A model generated the notes under the pieces. It was given only the letters and a program-made list of their open reading frames with translations, was not told the DNA's origin and ran no database searches. Source: Cryobacterium sp. PH31-L1 (GTDB lineage: Bacteria > Actinomycetota > Actinomycetes > Actinomycetales > Microbacteriaceae). Taken from it: a stretch of 64,000 bases of DNA. The position numbers and the translations under genes are program-made. Numbering within the stretch: position 1 is the first letter of the stretch; every line of letters begins with the position of its first letter. Location: the NCBI RefSeq assembly GCF_030063145.1, contig NZ_JASISM010000005.1:62001-126000 (forward strand), read 5' to 3'. Shown here one piece after another: positions 26,525 through 36,083 of the stretch.

Positions 26525-27067
26525 CTAGCCTTGCGCGAAGAAGGAGCTGTCTTCAGCGCCCTCTTCGTTGGTGCTGTCGCCGGAGACGACGACGTGGGAC
26601 GGCGAGAGCAGGAAGACCTTGGCGGTGACGCGCTCAATCTTGCCGTACAGCCCCTGGGACAGGCCGCTCGCGAAGTCGATGAGGCGGCGAGCATCGCCGT
26701 CGCTCATCTGCGACAGGTTGATGATGACCGGGATGCCTTCGCGGAAGGACTCGGCGATGACCTGGGCGTCCTTGTAGGCGCGGGGGTGAACCGTGAGAAT
26801 CTCATTCATTTCAGACGCAGCCACATTCTGGGGGGTCGAAGTCTTACGCAGGGGGGTCACCGGTGCACGACCGGCGTCGTGGTGGGCCGCATTGCTGTCG
26901 TGCCCGCGTGCCGGAACGGCACTGACGTGATTGGCACCGGCGTGATTGGCAGCGGCATCGTTATTGGAGCCGCTGTTGGAATTGCCGGTACCGGCGGGTG
27001 CCTGGTACTCCAGCTCTTCGTCTGCCAGACCCAGGTAGACCATGGTTTTCTTGAGCGGGTTGGACAT
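26525..27067 (-). CDS. sepF: Cell division protein SepF
   Basis: Cytoplasmic membrane anchor and organiser of FtsZ filaments; the essential anchor in Actinobacteria, which lack FtsA. 180 residues: short N-terminal amphipathic helix ([14 protein letters not shown]), a disordered Asn/Ala/Gly/His-rich linker (about 25-85), then the SepF core ([38 protein letters not shown]). GGAGG lies 6-7 nt before ATG 27065-27067. It follows yggS by 35 bp. Confidence 0.96.
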   Translation of the reverse strand: MSNPLKKTMVYLGLADEELEYQAPAGTGNSNSGSNNDAAANHAGANHVSAVPARGHDSNAAHHDAGRAPVTPLRKTSTPQNVAASEMNEILTVHPRAYKDAQVIAESFREGIPVIINLSQMSDGDARRLIDFASGLSQGLYGKIERVTAKVFLLSPSHVVVSGDSTNEEGAEDSSFFAQG

Positions 27068-27102
27068 GTCGACCTCCGTGTTGGTTTGCTACTTCGAGAT
27101 TA

Positions 27103-27825
27103 TTAGAGCACCGGGCGATTGCCGGTGATTGCCGTGCCAATTCTTAGGTGTGTCGCCCCTTCGAGCACGGCCGCCGCATAGTCCTGACTCATGCCCATGG
27201 ACAGTGCGGTGGCGTCCGGGGCCTGGCCGCGGATCTGTTCGCTGAGCGCGCGCACCTGGGCAAAAGCCCGTCGCGGTTCAGCGCCGAGTGGCGCCACGGC
27301 CATAAGGCCGAGGAGGACGAGGCCCGGTGTGGCCTGAACGCTGTCGACGAGGGCCGGCAGGTTCGCGGGATCCACGCCGCCGCGAGCCGGGTCATCCGTG
27401 AGGTTGACCTGAATAAAACAGTCAACGTTCGATTCCTCCGAGCCGAGAGCGGTCACCAGGGACTCTCGATCAATCGAGTGGATGACGTTGGCATAGGCCC
27501 GCACCTGGCGCGCTTTCTTGCCCTGAATCTGACCGACGAAGTGCCAGACGAGGTCGAGACCCGCCAGCGACGCTGCCTTGCCCTGCGCCTCCTGATGCCG
27601 GTTCTCCCCCAGGTCGCGAACGCCCAGGGCGTAGAGCTCTTCGATCAGGGAGATCGGGTGAAACTTGGTGACGACGATCGTGGTGATGTCGGCCGGGTCG
27701 CGGCCAGCCTCCCGTGCGGCATCGTCGACGCCACCGTGCACGGCCTGCAGCCGCGTGGTCAGATCGCTCGGTGCCGTCGTGCCCGGTGCGGGTTCGGCCG
27801 CCGCGTCAGGAAATGCCATACTCAT
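27103..27825 (-). CDS. YggS-family PLP-binding protein
   Basis: PLP homeostasis protein of the YggS/PROSC family, a single-domain alanine-racemase fold with no known catalysis. 240 residues; the PLP lysine is in TTIVVTKFHP, followed by LGENRHQEA and HFVGQIQGKK. ATG at 27823-27825 or MAFPD 6 nt later; ribosome site weak. It lies between ftsZ and sepF as in most Actinobacteria, separated from ftsZ by a strong hairpin. Confidence 0.93.
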   Translation of the reverse strand: MSMAFPDAAAEPAPGTTAPSDLTTRLQAVHGGVDDAAREAGRDPADITTIVVTKFHPISLIEELYALGVRDLGENRHQEAQGKAASLAGLDLVWHFVGQIQGKKARQVRAYANVIHSIDRESLVTALGSEESNVDCFIQVNLTDDPARGGVDPANLPALVDSVQATPGLVLLGLMAVAPLGAEPRRAFAQVRALSEQIRGQAPDATALSMGMSQDYAAAVLEGATHLRIGTAITGNRPVL

Positions 27826-27853
27826 GCTGCTCTGTTCGTTACGGGCGATTAAG

Positions 27854-27899
27854 GCAGTGCGCCCGGGGTCGACATTTTGGGCGTCGGCCCCGGGACTGC
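27854..27899. terminator. Strong hairpin between ftsZ and yggS
   Basis: GCAGT (27854-27858) pairs with ACTGC (27895-27899); after a 3-nt bulge CCCGGGG (27862-27868) pairs with CCCCGGG (27888-27894), then a G-U step and CGAC/GTCG (27870-27873, 27883-27886), around a 9-nt loop. Seventeen pairs in all, 12 bp after the ftsZ stop. No T-run on minus, so it is a partial terminator, processing site or stability element rather than a certain terminator. Confidence 0.6.
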
Positions 27900-27911
27900 T
27901 GCAAACGCGAC

Positions 27912-29123
27912 TTATTTGAGGAAGTCGGGAATGTCCAGGTCGTCGGCCTCTTCTTCAAAGGCCGGGTCGGCAACGGTCACGCCGTTGCCGGCGTCCGAGC
28001 CGCCCCAGACGGAGGCCGCGAGCTCGCCGTCGCTGTAGCTGCCCGAGTCGGTCGCGGGGGTTCCCGTGGCGCTGCCGGCGGATGCCGCAGCTCCCGCCGC
28101 CGCCGTTCCGGCACCGGCCGCGATACCAGCCGCGACGAGGTCGGCACGCCGAACCTCGACCGCCTTCGCGCCGGGCTCGCCGCCGTCGAAGCCGGCGGCG
28201 ATGACGGTGACCCGCACCTCGTCACCCAGGGTGTCGTCGATGACGGCACCGAAGATGATGTTGGCTTCGGGGTGCACGGCTTCCTGCACCAGGCGGGCGG
28301 CGTCGTTGATCTCGAAAATACCGAGGTTGGATCCACCCTGAATCGACAGGAGCACGCCGTGCGCGCCGTCGATCGAGGCTTCGAGCAGGGGCGACGCGAC
28401 GGCGAGTTCGGCGGCTTTGATGGCACGGTCGGCGCCGCGAGCTGAGCCGATGCCCATGAGGGCCGAGCCAGCACCCTGCATGACCGACTTCACGTCGGCG
28501 AAGTCGAGGTTGATCAGGCCGGGGGTGGTGATCAGGTCGGTGATGCCCTGCACACCGGCGAGGAGCACCTGGTCGGCGGTCGCGAAGGCTTCGAGCATAC
28601 TGATGCCGCGGTCGCTGATCTCGAGCAGGCGATCGTTGGGCACGACGATGAGTGTGTCGACCTCGTTCTTGAGCGAGGCGACACCGGTCTCGGCCTGGGC
28701 CTGGCGACGCTTGCCCTCGAAGCCGAACGGCTTGGTGACGACACCGATGGTGAGGGCGCCGATCGACTTGGCGATGCGGGCCACGACGGGGGCGCCACCG
28801 GTTCCGGTGCCACCACCCTCGCCGGCGGTGACGAAGACCATGTCGGCCCCGGCGAGGGCTTCCTCGATCTCCTCGGCGTGGTCCTCAGCGGCGCGGCGAC
28901 CCACCTCGGGGTCAGCACCGGCACCGAGGCCGCGGGTGAGGTCACGACCGACGTCGAGCTTGACGTCGGCGTCGCTCATGAGCAGGGCCTGAGCATCCGT
29001 ATTGATGGCGATGAACTCGACACCGCGGAGGCCCAATTCGATCATGCGGTTGACGGCGTTGACGCCGCCACCGCCGATGCCGACAACCTTGATGACGGCT
29101 AGATAATTTTGATTGTTTGACAC
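27912..29123 (-). CDS. ftsZ: Cell division protein FtsZ
   Basis: Tubulin-like GTPase that forms the Z ring. 403 residues: GTPase domain with [16 protein letters not shown] and the tubulin signature GGGTGTG (103-109), activation domain with [12 protein letters not shown], an Ala/Gly/Ser-rich linker (about 325-385), and the C-terminal peptide [10 protein letters not shown] that binds SepF/FtsW. GTG start at 29121-29123 with GGAGG 7-8 nt upstream. The 295-bp leader has a promoter-like AT-rich stretch, an inverted repeat and two hairpins, so it is probably transcribed separately from ftsQ. Confidence 0.98.
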   Translation of the reverse strand: MSNNQNYLAVIKVVGIGGGGVNAVNRMIELGLRGVEFIAINTDAQALLMSDADVKLDVGRDLTRGLGAGADPEVGRRAAEDHAEEIEEALAGADMVFVTAGEGGGTGTGGAPVVARIAKSIGALTIGVVTKPFGFEGKRRQAQAETGVASLKNEVDTLIVVPNDRLLEISDRGISMLEAFATADQVLLAGVQGITDLITTPGLINLDFADVKSVMQGAGSALMGIGSARGADRAIKAAELAVASPLLEASIDGAHGVLLSIQGGSNLGIFEINDAARLVQEAVHPEANIIFGAVIDDTLGDEVRVTVIAAGFDGGEPGAKAVEVRRADLVAAGIAAGAGTAAAGAAASAGSATGTPATDSGSYSDGELAASVWGGSDAGNGVTVADPAFEEEADDLDIPDFLK

Positions 29124-29146
29124 GTCCGGCCTCCGGGTGGAACCCT

Positions 29147-29165
29147 AAACCTCTAGTCGAAGTTT
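29147..29165. promoter_or_regulatory. Inverted repeat in the ftsZ leader
   Basis: AAACCTC (29147-29153) and GAAGTTT (29159-29165) form a 7-5-7 repeat with one mismatch, 24 bp before the ftsZ start, next to the stretch AACCCTAAACC. Similar AAACCTC-rich sequence precedes ftsZ in other Actinobacteria as I remember it. A regulator site or a leader hairpin is possible. Confidence 0.35.
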
Positions 29166-29205
29166 AAAGTTATGCTGAGTATGCAATTCCTGATTACGAA
29201 AGTAT

Positions 29206-29240
29206 GCGGGCGCGACGCGTCGCTGGGGAGGCGCGCCCGC
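29206..29240. other. Hairpin in the ftsQ-ftsZ intergenic region
   Basis: GCGGGCGCG (29206-29214) pairs perfectly with CGCGCCCGC (29232-29240), loop 17 nt. It lies about 80 nt upstream of ftsZ. No T-run on minus. Confidence 0.45.
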
Positions 29241-29339
29241 GTGTCGCGAAGAACTCGAAGAATCCGTTGCCGCGACCCGTTGCAGGCCCACACTTCACGC
29301 CCATTTAGGGTCCCGCGAGCCCGTACTGCCCGTGACCGC

Positions 29340-29393
29340 GCCCGAAACGCGTGGCCGTTACGGCGGTTACCGTAGCGCGCATCCGTTTCGGGC
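29340..29393. other. Nested hairpin after ftsQ
   Basis: GCCCGAAACG (29340-29349) pairs perfectly with CGTTTCGGGC (29384-29393); inside, TACGG (29359-29363) pairs with CCGTA (29370-29374) around CGGTTA. It lies 26 bp after the ftsQ stop, placed to act as terminator or attenuator between ftsQ and ftsZ. Confidence 0.5.
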
Positions 29394-29418
29394 AGAGTCG
29401 CGAGGAGGACGCCGAAAA

Positions 29419-30630
29419 TCAGCGCAGCACGGCGCTGTCGGGCGAGGAGACGTCGTATTCATTCACAGTGCCAGCTGGGTGCCCCACGAGCAGGGCGGCC
29501 AGCACGACGGCCTTGTACTCGGATTTTTCCGGGCTGCCCCAGACCACGCGTTCCCCGCCGAGCAGGCTCAGGGTGACGTCGTCGGTGGTGACCGCGGTGA
29601 CCGAGTCCAACTGGGTGCGGATGCTCTCCGGCAGCACGGCGAGGACCGCGGCGGCAGCCTTGAATCCGGCGCTGGAGATGCCGTCCGGGGCGTCGATCAG
29701 CGGGTAGCCGGCCGCGCGTTCCGGCGTCGTCTCAATGACGACACCGGCGGCATCGACCAGGTCGAATCCGGTCGGGCCGGTCAGCACGCCAACCGGTACC
29801 CGCTCGACGATGCGCACCACGAGTGTGCCGGGCGGGCGACTCTCCGTGACGTAGCTCTGGATGAGCGTGAACGTCGACAGTTCGCCCTTGACCACCGCGC
29901 TGTCGATAAGCGGCAGGGGGGTGCCGAGCTGATCGGCGAGGGCCGCTGACACATCCGCCGCCGGAATCCGGCTGGTGCCGACGACCTCGATCGTGCGCAG
30001 GGCCATCAACGGTGAGTAAGCAGCCCCGATAATGAGCCCGAAGGCAAGCACGATCGAGCCGACTCCGAGAATCCACGCGGTTCGCCGTCGCCGGGTGCGT
30101 CCGGTGAACCGTCGAACCTCGGCGCGTTCGAAGCGTTTGCGGGCGCGCTGGGCCGCCCGCAGCACCGACCGGGCCGCTCGGGCGCCAGCCGTGCCGCCGG
30201 AGGCCTCAGCGGGCGACTCTGCCTTGATGCCCGCCCGTGCCGACGATGGCGCTGAGGCGTCACGCGTTCTGTCGGCAGACGCTGGGCTCGGCACCGGTTT
30301 GACAGTGACCGGCGAAGCGGATGCGCCTCCCCCGGCCAGCACTATCGGTTCCGTCGTCGTGTCGGAGGGATCAAAGGGTTTCGGCGTTGATTTGAGAGCT
30401 GGGCCGCCGCCGCGCGCTTTCCTCGGCTTCTCCGGTGCTGGAGTCCGTTTCGCTGGCGCTGGTGCCCGTTTCCTCGGCGGTCGGGCTGGCGCCGGAGCGT
30501 CGTCAGATTCGGCGAGTGGCGGCACTGCCGGCTTGGCGCGCGGCGATTTCGCGGCCGGGGTCGCGGCCGGCGCAGCCGGGCGCGATCGCTGCGGCTCGTT
30601 CGGTCGGTCGAAGCCGGCCGGCCGCCTCAC
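29419..30630 (-). CDS. ftsQ: Cell division protein FtsQ
   Basis: Bitopic divisome protein linking early and late division proteins. Long Pro/Ala/Lys-rich cytoplasmic region (about 180 residues), one membrane helix (AWILGVGSIVLAFGLIIGAA), then the POTRA domain beginning LMALRTIEVVGTSRIPAADV and the FtsQ beta domain. I start at GTG 30628-30630 (MRRPAGFDRPNEP), 8 bp after the murC stop with GATGAGG upstream, giving 403 residues; TTG 30666 would add 12 residues inside murC but has no ribosome site. The cytoplasmic tail is much longer than in E. coli, as in other Actinobacteria. Confidence 0.92.
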   Translation of the reverse strand: MRRPAGFDRPNEPQRSRPAAPAATPAAKSPRAKPAVPPLAESDDAPAPARPPRKRAPAPAKRTPAPEKPRKARGGGPALKSTPKPFDPSDTTTEPIVLAGGGASASPVTVKPVPSPASADRTRDASAPSSARAGIKAESPAEASGGTAGARAARSVLRAAQRARKRFERAEVRRFTGRTRRRRTAWILGVGSIVLAFGLIIGAAYSPLMALRTIEVVGTSRIPAADVSAALADQLGTPLPLIDSAVVKGELSTFTLIQSYVTESRPPGTLVVRIVERVPVGVLTGPTGFDLVDAAGVVIETTPERAAGYPLIDAPDGISSAGFKAAAAVLAVLPESIRTQLDSVTAVTTDDVTLSLLGGERVVWGSPEKSEYKAVVLAALLVGHPAGTVNEYDVSSPDSAVLR

Positions 30631-30637
30631 CGCCGCC

Positions 30638-32059
30638 TCATCCGCGTACTTTTTCGAGCGAGGCAAGCAGCTGGGGCACGATGCGGTTCACATCGCCGCA
30701 GCCGAGGGTCACGACGAAGTCTCCGTCGCGGGCGATGCTGGCGAGATAATCGGCGGCATCCTGCCAGTCGGGCACGTAGGCGACGTGGGACGGGTCGCGG
30801 AACCGCTCGGAGACGAGCGCTCCGGTGACCCCGGGCTCAGGGTCTTCGCGGGCACCGTAGACGCCGAGCACGATGGTCTGGTCTGCGAAGGCTTCGAGGG
30901 TCTCGGCGAATTCCTGCGCGAACAGACGGGTGCGGCTGTACAGGTGCGGTTGGTGCACCGCGATGATGCGACCCTCACCAACGACAGTGCGTGCGGCGGC
31001 CAGGGCTGCGGCGACCTCGGTCGGGTGGTGGGCGTAGTCGTCGTAGACGCTGACTCCGCCGACCGTGCCGTGAAGTTCAAACCGGCGCTGGGTGCCGCCG
31101 AAGCCGGCGATGGCGTCGAGGCTGGCCGCCGGGTCGAAACCGAGGCCGACCAGAACGGCGAAGGCACCGGCCGCGTTGATGGCGTTGTGCTTGCCGGGGA
31201 TTCGCAGGGTGGCGTTGTAATCCTGACCCTGCCAGGCGACGCTGAAGCTGACCGGACCGGTGGTGGTGATGGAGTGCACGCGTACCGTGGAATCCGGGTG
31301 CTCGCCGAACGTGATGACGCGGGCGGCGGCATCCGCTGCGCTTAGGCCCGCGGTGATGGCCCCGGTGACCCGTACCGCGCCGACGTCGTCAGAGGAGATC
31401 ACGACGAGCTCCGTAGCGTTGCGGCTGAATGCGACGAAGGCGGCCTCGAAAGCTTCGAGGGAGCCGTAGTGGTCGAGGTGGTCTGGATCGACGTTCGTGA
31501 CCAGGGCGACCGCCGTGTGGTACAGCAGAAAGGAGCCGTCGGATTCGTCGGCTTCGACCACGAAGAGGTCGTCGGTGCCGCTCGCGGAGCTGACCCCGAG
31601 CGATTCGATCACACCGCCGTTGACGAAGCTGGGGTCCTGTCCGAGGCCGAGCAGACCGGTGACGATCATGCCGGTGGAGGTGGTCTTGCCGTGCGCGCCG
31701 GCCACCGCCACGAGCCGGTGCGCTCGGATGAGCCAGGCGAGGGCCTGCGCCCGGTGCAGCACCGGAAGGCCGCGTTCATTCGCGAGCACGTACTCGGGGT
31801 TGTCCTGCCAAAGCGCTCCGGTGACCACGAGCGTGTCGGCGTCACCGACGTTGGACGCATCGTGCCCGATGAACACGGTTGCACCGAGATCACGCAGCGC
31901 CGTGACGTTGGGCGAGTCCTTCGAGTCGGAACCGGTGACCGTGTACCCCCGGTTCAAAAACAGACGAGCAATACCGCTCATGCCCGATCCCCCGATGCCC
32001 ACGAAGTGCACACGTCCGAGCTGGTCGGGAATGGTCAGAGTGAGGTCTGGTGCGATCAC
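30638..32059 (-). CDS. murC: UDP-N-acetylmuramate--L-alanine ligase
   Basis: ATP-dependent ligase adding L-Ala (or Gly in some Actinobacteria) to UDP-MurNAc, first step of the peptidoglycan stem. 473 residues with N-terminal [15 protein letters not shown], the ATP loop [28 protein letters not shown]-like block ([12 protein letters not shown]) and [15 protein letters not shown] start 32057-32059 after AAAGAG. It lies 60 bp after murG. Confidence 0.97.
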   Translation of the reverse strand: MIAPDLTLTIPDQLGRVHFVGIGGSGMSGIARLFLNRGYTVTGSDSKDSPNVTALRDLGATVFIGHDASNVGDADTLVVTGALWQDNPEYVLANERGLPVLHRAQALAWLIRAHRLVAVAGAHGKTTSTGMIVTGLLGLGQDPSFVNGGVIESLGVSSASGTDDLFVVEADESDGSFLLYHTAVALVTNVDPDHLDHYGSLEAFEAAFVAFSRNATELVVISSDDVGAVRVTGAITAGLSAADAAARVITFGEHPDSTVRVHSITTTGPVSFSVAWQGQDYNATLRIPGKHNAINAAGAFAVLVGLGFDPAASLDAIAGFGGTQRRFELHGTVGGVSVYDDYAHHPTEVAAALAAARTVVGEGRIIAVHQPHLYSRTRLFAQEFAETLEAFADQTIVLGVYGAREDPEPGVTGALVSERFRDPSHVAYVPDWQDAADYLASIARDGDFVVTLGCGDVNRIVPQLLASLEKVRG

Positions 32060-32119
32060 GGTTGTGCTCTTTCTCGATAGCAGTTAGAAGCAAATAAAAC
32101 GGATGCTGCGGGAACTACG

Positions 32120-33211
32120 TTACGCGTGCGAACGCCCGACGGGCGCGAGCGCGCCCTGCACCAGGTCGAGCATGCGGGCCGTTCCGTCGCGCGCTCCAAC
32201 GGATGCCGCCCCCCGCGCCATCACGTCCAGCCGCGCCCGGTCACCCAACAGGGTCACCAGCTCACCCTGAACGAAGGCGGGCACGAAGTCCGCGTCAGCG
32301 ATCACCACGCCCCCTCCGGCTGCCAGCACGGGCGCGGCGTTAAAACGCTGTTCACCGTTGCCGACCGGATAGGGCACGTAGACGGCCGGAATACCGAGCG
32401 CGCAGAGTTCGCTCACCGTGGCTGCTCCCGCGCGGGTCACGGCGAATTCGGCGGCGGCGAGGGCGAGATCCATGCGGTCGCAGTACTCCAGCATGTGGTA
32501 GTCCGGCAGCTCGGGGTCGGCGACCTCGGCCTTCGCCCCGGTGATGTGCAGCACCTGCCAGCCGGCGGCGACGATCTCCCACGCCGAGTCGACCATTGTG
32601 GCGTTCAGTGTGCGAGCGCCGAGGGACCCACCGGTGACGAGCAGCACGGGGCGTTCCGGTGCGAGGCCGAAGAATGCCAGCGCCGCGGGCCGCGCCTCCA
32701 CCCGGTCGAGTTCTTCGATTTCGGGCCGCAGCGGCATGCCCACGAACCGGGCGTGCCGAATTGGCGTGCCGCTGAAGGCGACTCCGACGTGCCGGGTGAA
32801 GCGAGCGCCGAGTTTGTTTGCCAGCCCGGGCCTGGCGTTGGCCTCGTGAATGACGATGGGCACTCCGGCTCGCCGGGCAGCGAGGTAGGCCGGTGTGGAC
32901 ACGTATCCGCCGAAACCGACGACGACATCGACGTGCCTAGAGCTGATGACGTCTCTCACCAGTCTCACTGCGGCGCTGAAGCGCGGTAGAAAGCGCAGGG
33001 CACCCCGATTCGGGCGGCGCGGAAACGGCACCCGGGGGACGACGATGAGTTCGTAGCCGCGCGCGGGAACCAGGCGAGCCTCGAGGCCCTCGGCGGTTCC
33101 GAGAACCAGCACCGTGGCATCCGGGTCAAGAAAACGGATGCGGTCGGCGACGGCGAGCAGGGGGTTGACGTGGCCGGCGGTTCCGCCGCCCGCCAGAAGG
33201 TACGTGGTCAT
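32120..33211 (-). CDS. murG: MurG, undecaprenyldiphospho-muramoylpentapeptide N-acetylglucosaminyltransferase
   Basis: Membrane-associated glycosyltransferase that adds GlcNAc to lipid I to make lipid II. 363 residues with MTTYLLAGGGTAGHVNPLLA, GFGGYVSTPAYLAA, HEANARPGLAN and the GT-B C-terminal motifs VTGGSLGARTLN and SRAGAATVSEL-like (TRAGAATVSELCALGIPA). ATG overlaps the ftsW stop by 4 bp. Confidence 0.97.
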   Translation of the reverse strand: MTTYLLAGGGTAGHVNPLLAVADRIRFLDPDATVLVLGTAEGLEARLVPARGYELIVVPRVPFPRRPNRGALRFLPRFSAAVRLVRDVISSRHVDVVVGFGGYVSTPAYLAARRAGVPIVIHEANARPGLANKLGARFTRHVGVAFSGTPIRHARFVGMPLRPEIEELDRVEARPAALAFFGLAPERPVLLVTGGSLGARTLNATMVDSAWEIVAAGWQVLHITGAKAEVADPELPDYHMLEYCDRMDLALAAAEFAVTRAGAATVSELCALGIPAVYVPYPVGNGEQRFNAAPVLAAGGGVVIADADFVPAFVQGELVTLLGDRARLDVMARGAASVGARDGTARMLDLVQGALAPVGRSHA

Positions 33212-34602
33212 GCCAGGTCAGCCTCAATGGAATCGGTGAAATCGTTCTGGGGTTCGCTCGAGCGGTCGCCGCGAGCAAAGGAGAGCACGATACCGATAGC
33301 GACCAGGGTGGTGAGCAGAGCGGTGCCACCGGCCGAGATCAGCGGCAGCGGTACGCCCAACACGGGGAACACTCCAAGCACCACGCCGATGTTGACGAAG
33401 GCCTGGCCGATGATCCAGACCATCGCGGCGGCCGTGGAGACCTTGGCCTGCACGGTCGTGGCCGTTCGCATGACGCGCAAGAAAGCGAAAGCCAGCAGAA
33501 TGAACATACCGAGCACGACGATGCAGCCGATCAGGCCGAGCTCTTCGCCGATGATGGCGAAGATGTAATCGTTGTCGGCGGCCGGCAGCCAGGACCATTT
33601 CGCCTTGGAGTTGCCGAGGCCGACGCCGAAGATGCCTCCGTTGGCCAGCGCCCAGGTGCCGTGCAGCGGTTGCCAACAGCTCTGCGAAATCTCGCCACTG
33701 AGCTCGGTGCAGCCCTCGTTGAGAAAGCTCATGATGCGGGTCAGCCGGTTCGGGCTGGCAATGGCCAGAACGATAGCACCACCGACACCGACCAGCAGTG
33801 GCACGGCGAGCAGGCGCAGTTTGACCCCGGCAAAGAACAGGGCGCCAAAAAGAATGCCGGCCATGATCATCACTGTTCCGAGGTCGCCGCCAATCATGAC
33901 CAGCAGCACGGCACCGCCGCCCACCCCGAACACCGGGATGAACACGTGCTTCCAGTCGTCGAGCTGATGCTGTTTCTTCGACAGGATCACACCGAGCCAG
34001 ATGACCAGCGCCACCTTGATGCCCTCGGACGGCTGGAACTGAATGCCGAAGATGTTCAGCCAGTTGGTGTTACCGCCGGTGCCGCGGCCGAGTCCGGTGG
34101 CCACCACCAGAAACTGAAAGAAGCAGGTGATGAGCATCGCCGGCCAGGCCACGCGCCGCCAGAACGCGAGCGGCAGTCGGCTGACCACGAGCATGAGCGG
34201 AATACCGATCAGCGCGAACATGCCCTGACGCAGCAGTCCGCCGAAGAAGCCCATGTCGGCCAGAAAAGAGTCCACCGACGACGACGACAGCACCATGACG
34301 AGCCCGAAGATGACTAGAAACAGGGTGGTGCCGAGCAGCAGAAAGTAGTTGCCGCCCTCGGACTTGAACACCCGGCCGAGGTTGATCCGCACCTGTGGTC
34401 CACCCGGCCCGTCCGTTGCCGCCGGTTTTTCGGGCGCCCCGGGCGGGCGCCCCGCAGCGGCACGGGAACCGGAGGCAGGCCGTGGTTCGGACACGGATCG
34501 TGATCCGGCGGTAGGCCGGGAGCCGGCGGCCGACGCCTGGGCCTGCGTGACCGGCCGGGTGCGAGAGGAGGGGTTACGCGGCACCTGTACCATCCGCGTC
34601 AC
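33208..34602 (-). CDS. ftsW: Lipid II polymerase FtsW (SEDS family)
   Basis: Septal SEDS peptidoglycan glycosyltransferase working with FtsI. 464 residues: a Ser/Pro/Arg-rich cytoplasmic N-terminus of about 75 residues, then ten helices. Conserved blocks include GLGRGTGGNTNWLN-like (ATGLGRGTGGNTNWLN), the functional Asp region GGDLGTVMIM, and the end block GVPLPLISAGGTALLTTLV. GTG start overlaps murD by 4 bp; the stop overlaps murG by 4 bp. The long basic N-terminus is common in Actinobacteria. Confidence 0.96.
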   Translation of the reverse strand: MTRMVQVPRNPSSRTRPVTQAQASAAGSRPTAGSRSVSEPRPASGSRAAAGRPPGAPEKPAATDGPGGPQVRINLGRVFKSEGGNYFLLLGTTLFLVIFGLVMVLSSSSVDSFLADMGFFGGLLRQGMFALIGIPLMLVVSRLPLAFWRRVAWPAMLITCFFQFLVVATGLGRGTGGNTNWLNIFGIQFQPSEGIKVALVIWLGVILSKKQHQLDDWKHVFIPVFGVGGGAVLLVMIGGDLGTVMIMAGILFGALFFAGVKLRLLAVPLLVGVGGAIVLAIASPNRLTRIMSFLNEGCTELSGEISQSCWQPLHGTWALANGGIFGVGLGNSKAKWSWLPAADNDYIFAIIGEELGLIGCIVVLGMFILLAFAFLRVMRTATTVQAKVSTAAAMVWIIGQAFVNIGVVLGVFPVLGVPLPLISAGGTALLTTLVAIGIVLSFARGDRSSEPQNDFTDSIEADLA

Positions 34603-36083
34603 CTGCCCAAAAAGTCGTGTACTGCCTGATTGAAAAGCCGCCCGCGTTCGACATAGCTCTCGAATTGGTCCATCGATGCGGCGGCCGGTGCCAGCAGCAC
34701 CGTATCACCGGCGCGAGCGAGTTCGGCGGCCAGCCGCACCGCCCGGGTCATGACTAGTTCAGTGTCGTCCGGGTCGATCTCATACACGGTCAGGTCGGGG
34801 GCGTGTCGCGCGAATGCCTGGCGTAATGCCAGGCGATCCACGCCGATAATGATCGCGCCGCGCAACCGGCCGACGTGCTTCTGCACGAGCTGGTCGATAT
34901 CAACGCCCTTCAGCAGCCCGCCGACCAGCCAGACCACCGACTCGTAGGCGGCCAGCGAGGCGTCGGCGGCGTGCGGGTTGGTGGCCTTCGAATCGTCGAC
35001 CCACTCGACGCCATCGCCGATGGCGACGGTCTCGATCCGGTGGGCGTCGAGGTGGAAGGTCTCCAGCGCCGTGTGGATGGTGGCCGGCAGCACGCCGTAC
35101 GAGCGGGCGAGGGCGCTCGCGGCGAGCACGTCCATGATCACGTGCGGGGCGCCGAGTCCGGCGGCGACGAGGTGAGGCACCGTGGTCAGTTCCAGGGCGC
35201 GTTCGAACCGGTCCTCGAGAAAGGCGCGGTCGCAGACGATGCCGTCGACGATGCCCAGTTCGCTCGGTCCGGGCACGCCGAGGCCGATACCGATCGCGCG
35301 AGCGCCGTCCTGCACCTCGGCGTCCTGCACCATCGCGAGTGTCGCGGCATCCGCCGTGTTGTAGACGCAGGCGACAGCCGTGTTCTGGTAGACCTTCGCC
35401 TTGGCAGCTCTATAGGCCTCGGCCGACCCGTGCCAGTCCAGGTGGTCATCGGCGATGTTCAGGCAGAGGCTTGCCCAGGGCCGCAGGGCGCCCGGACCGC
35501 TCAGCGGCAGGTGGTGCAGCTGGTAGCTGGACAGCTCGACGACGAGCACGTCCCAGCCGGCGGGATCGCGGATGGCGTCGAGCACCGGCACACCGATATT
35601 GCCGCAGGGGGCGACGCGGCTGCCGTGGGCGGCGAGCATGGTGGCGGTGAGCTGCACGGTGGTGGTCTTGCCGTTGGTACCGGTGACGAGCATCCACTCG
35701 GCAGGCGAGCCGACCTTGTCGCGCAGCCGCCAGGCCAGTTCGATGTCGCCCCAGACCGGCACGCCGTTCTCGTACGCCCACGCCAGCAGCGGGTGGTCGG
35801 GGTGGAAGCCGGGCGAGACGATGATCACGTGCGGATGCTGCGCCGAGAGTTCAGCGGGCACCTCGCGCAGGTCAGCCTGCACGAAGGGCACGCCGAGCAC
35901 CGTGAGCAGGTCGAACCGTTCGTCGGGGCCGGGCGACGCGAGCACGAGCACGTCGGCGCCGAGTTCGGCGAGGGTATCGGCGGCGGCGAAACCGGTCACT
36001 CCGAGGCCGAGCACGGCGACGCGCAGGCCCTTCCAGTCGGCGTGCCAACTGGTGAGTGTGTTCAGACGATCAACGTCACTCAT
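34599..36083 (-). CDS. murD: UDP-N-acetylmuramoyl-L-alanine--D-glutamate ligase
   Basis: Adds D-Glu to the stem dipeptide precursor. N-terminal VAVLGLGVTGFAAADTL, ATP loop LVTGTNGKTTTVQLTA, LNIADDHLDWHGSAEAY and VEWVDDSKATNPHA are diagnostic. I take ATG 36081-36083 (MSDVDRL), which shares one base with the mraY stop (TGATG), giving 494 residues; GTG 36098 (MAVSLM) is possible but lies inside mraY. In B-type walls D-Glu is the cross-link donor position, which does not change this step. Confidence 0.96.
   Translation of the reverse strand: MSDVDRLNTLTSWHADWKGLRVAVLGLGVTGFAAADTLAELGADVLVLASPGPDERFDLLTVLGVPFVQADLREVPAELSAQHPHVIIVSPGFHPDHPLLAWAYENGVPVWGDIELAWRLRDKVGSPAEWMLVTGTNGKTTTVQLTATMLAAHGSRVAPCGNIGVPVLDAIRDPAGWDVLVVELSSYQLHHLPLSGPGALRPWASLCLNIADDHLDWHGSAEAYRAAKAKVYQNTAVACVYNTADAATLAMVQDAEVQDGARAIGIGLGVPGPSELGIVDGIVCDRAFLEDRFERALELTTVPHLVAAGLGAPHVIMDVLAASALARSYGVLPATIHTALETFHLDAHRIETVAIGDGVEWVDDSKATNPHAADASLAAYESVVWLVGGLLKGVDIDQLVQKHVGRLRGAIIIGVDRLALRQAFARHAPDLTVYEIDPDDTELVMTRAVRLAAELARAGDTVLLAPAAASMDQFESYVERGRLFNQAVHDFLGR

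Noticed and set aside
29172-29375. 67-codon frame in the ftsQ-ftsZ gap
   Set aside because: Arg-rich, crosses two hairpins and is opposite to the cluster; better explained as leader DNA.
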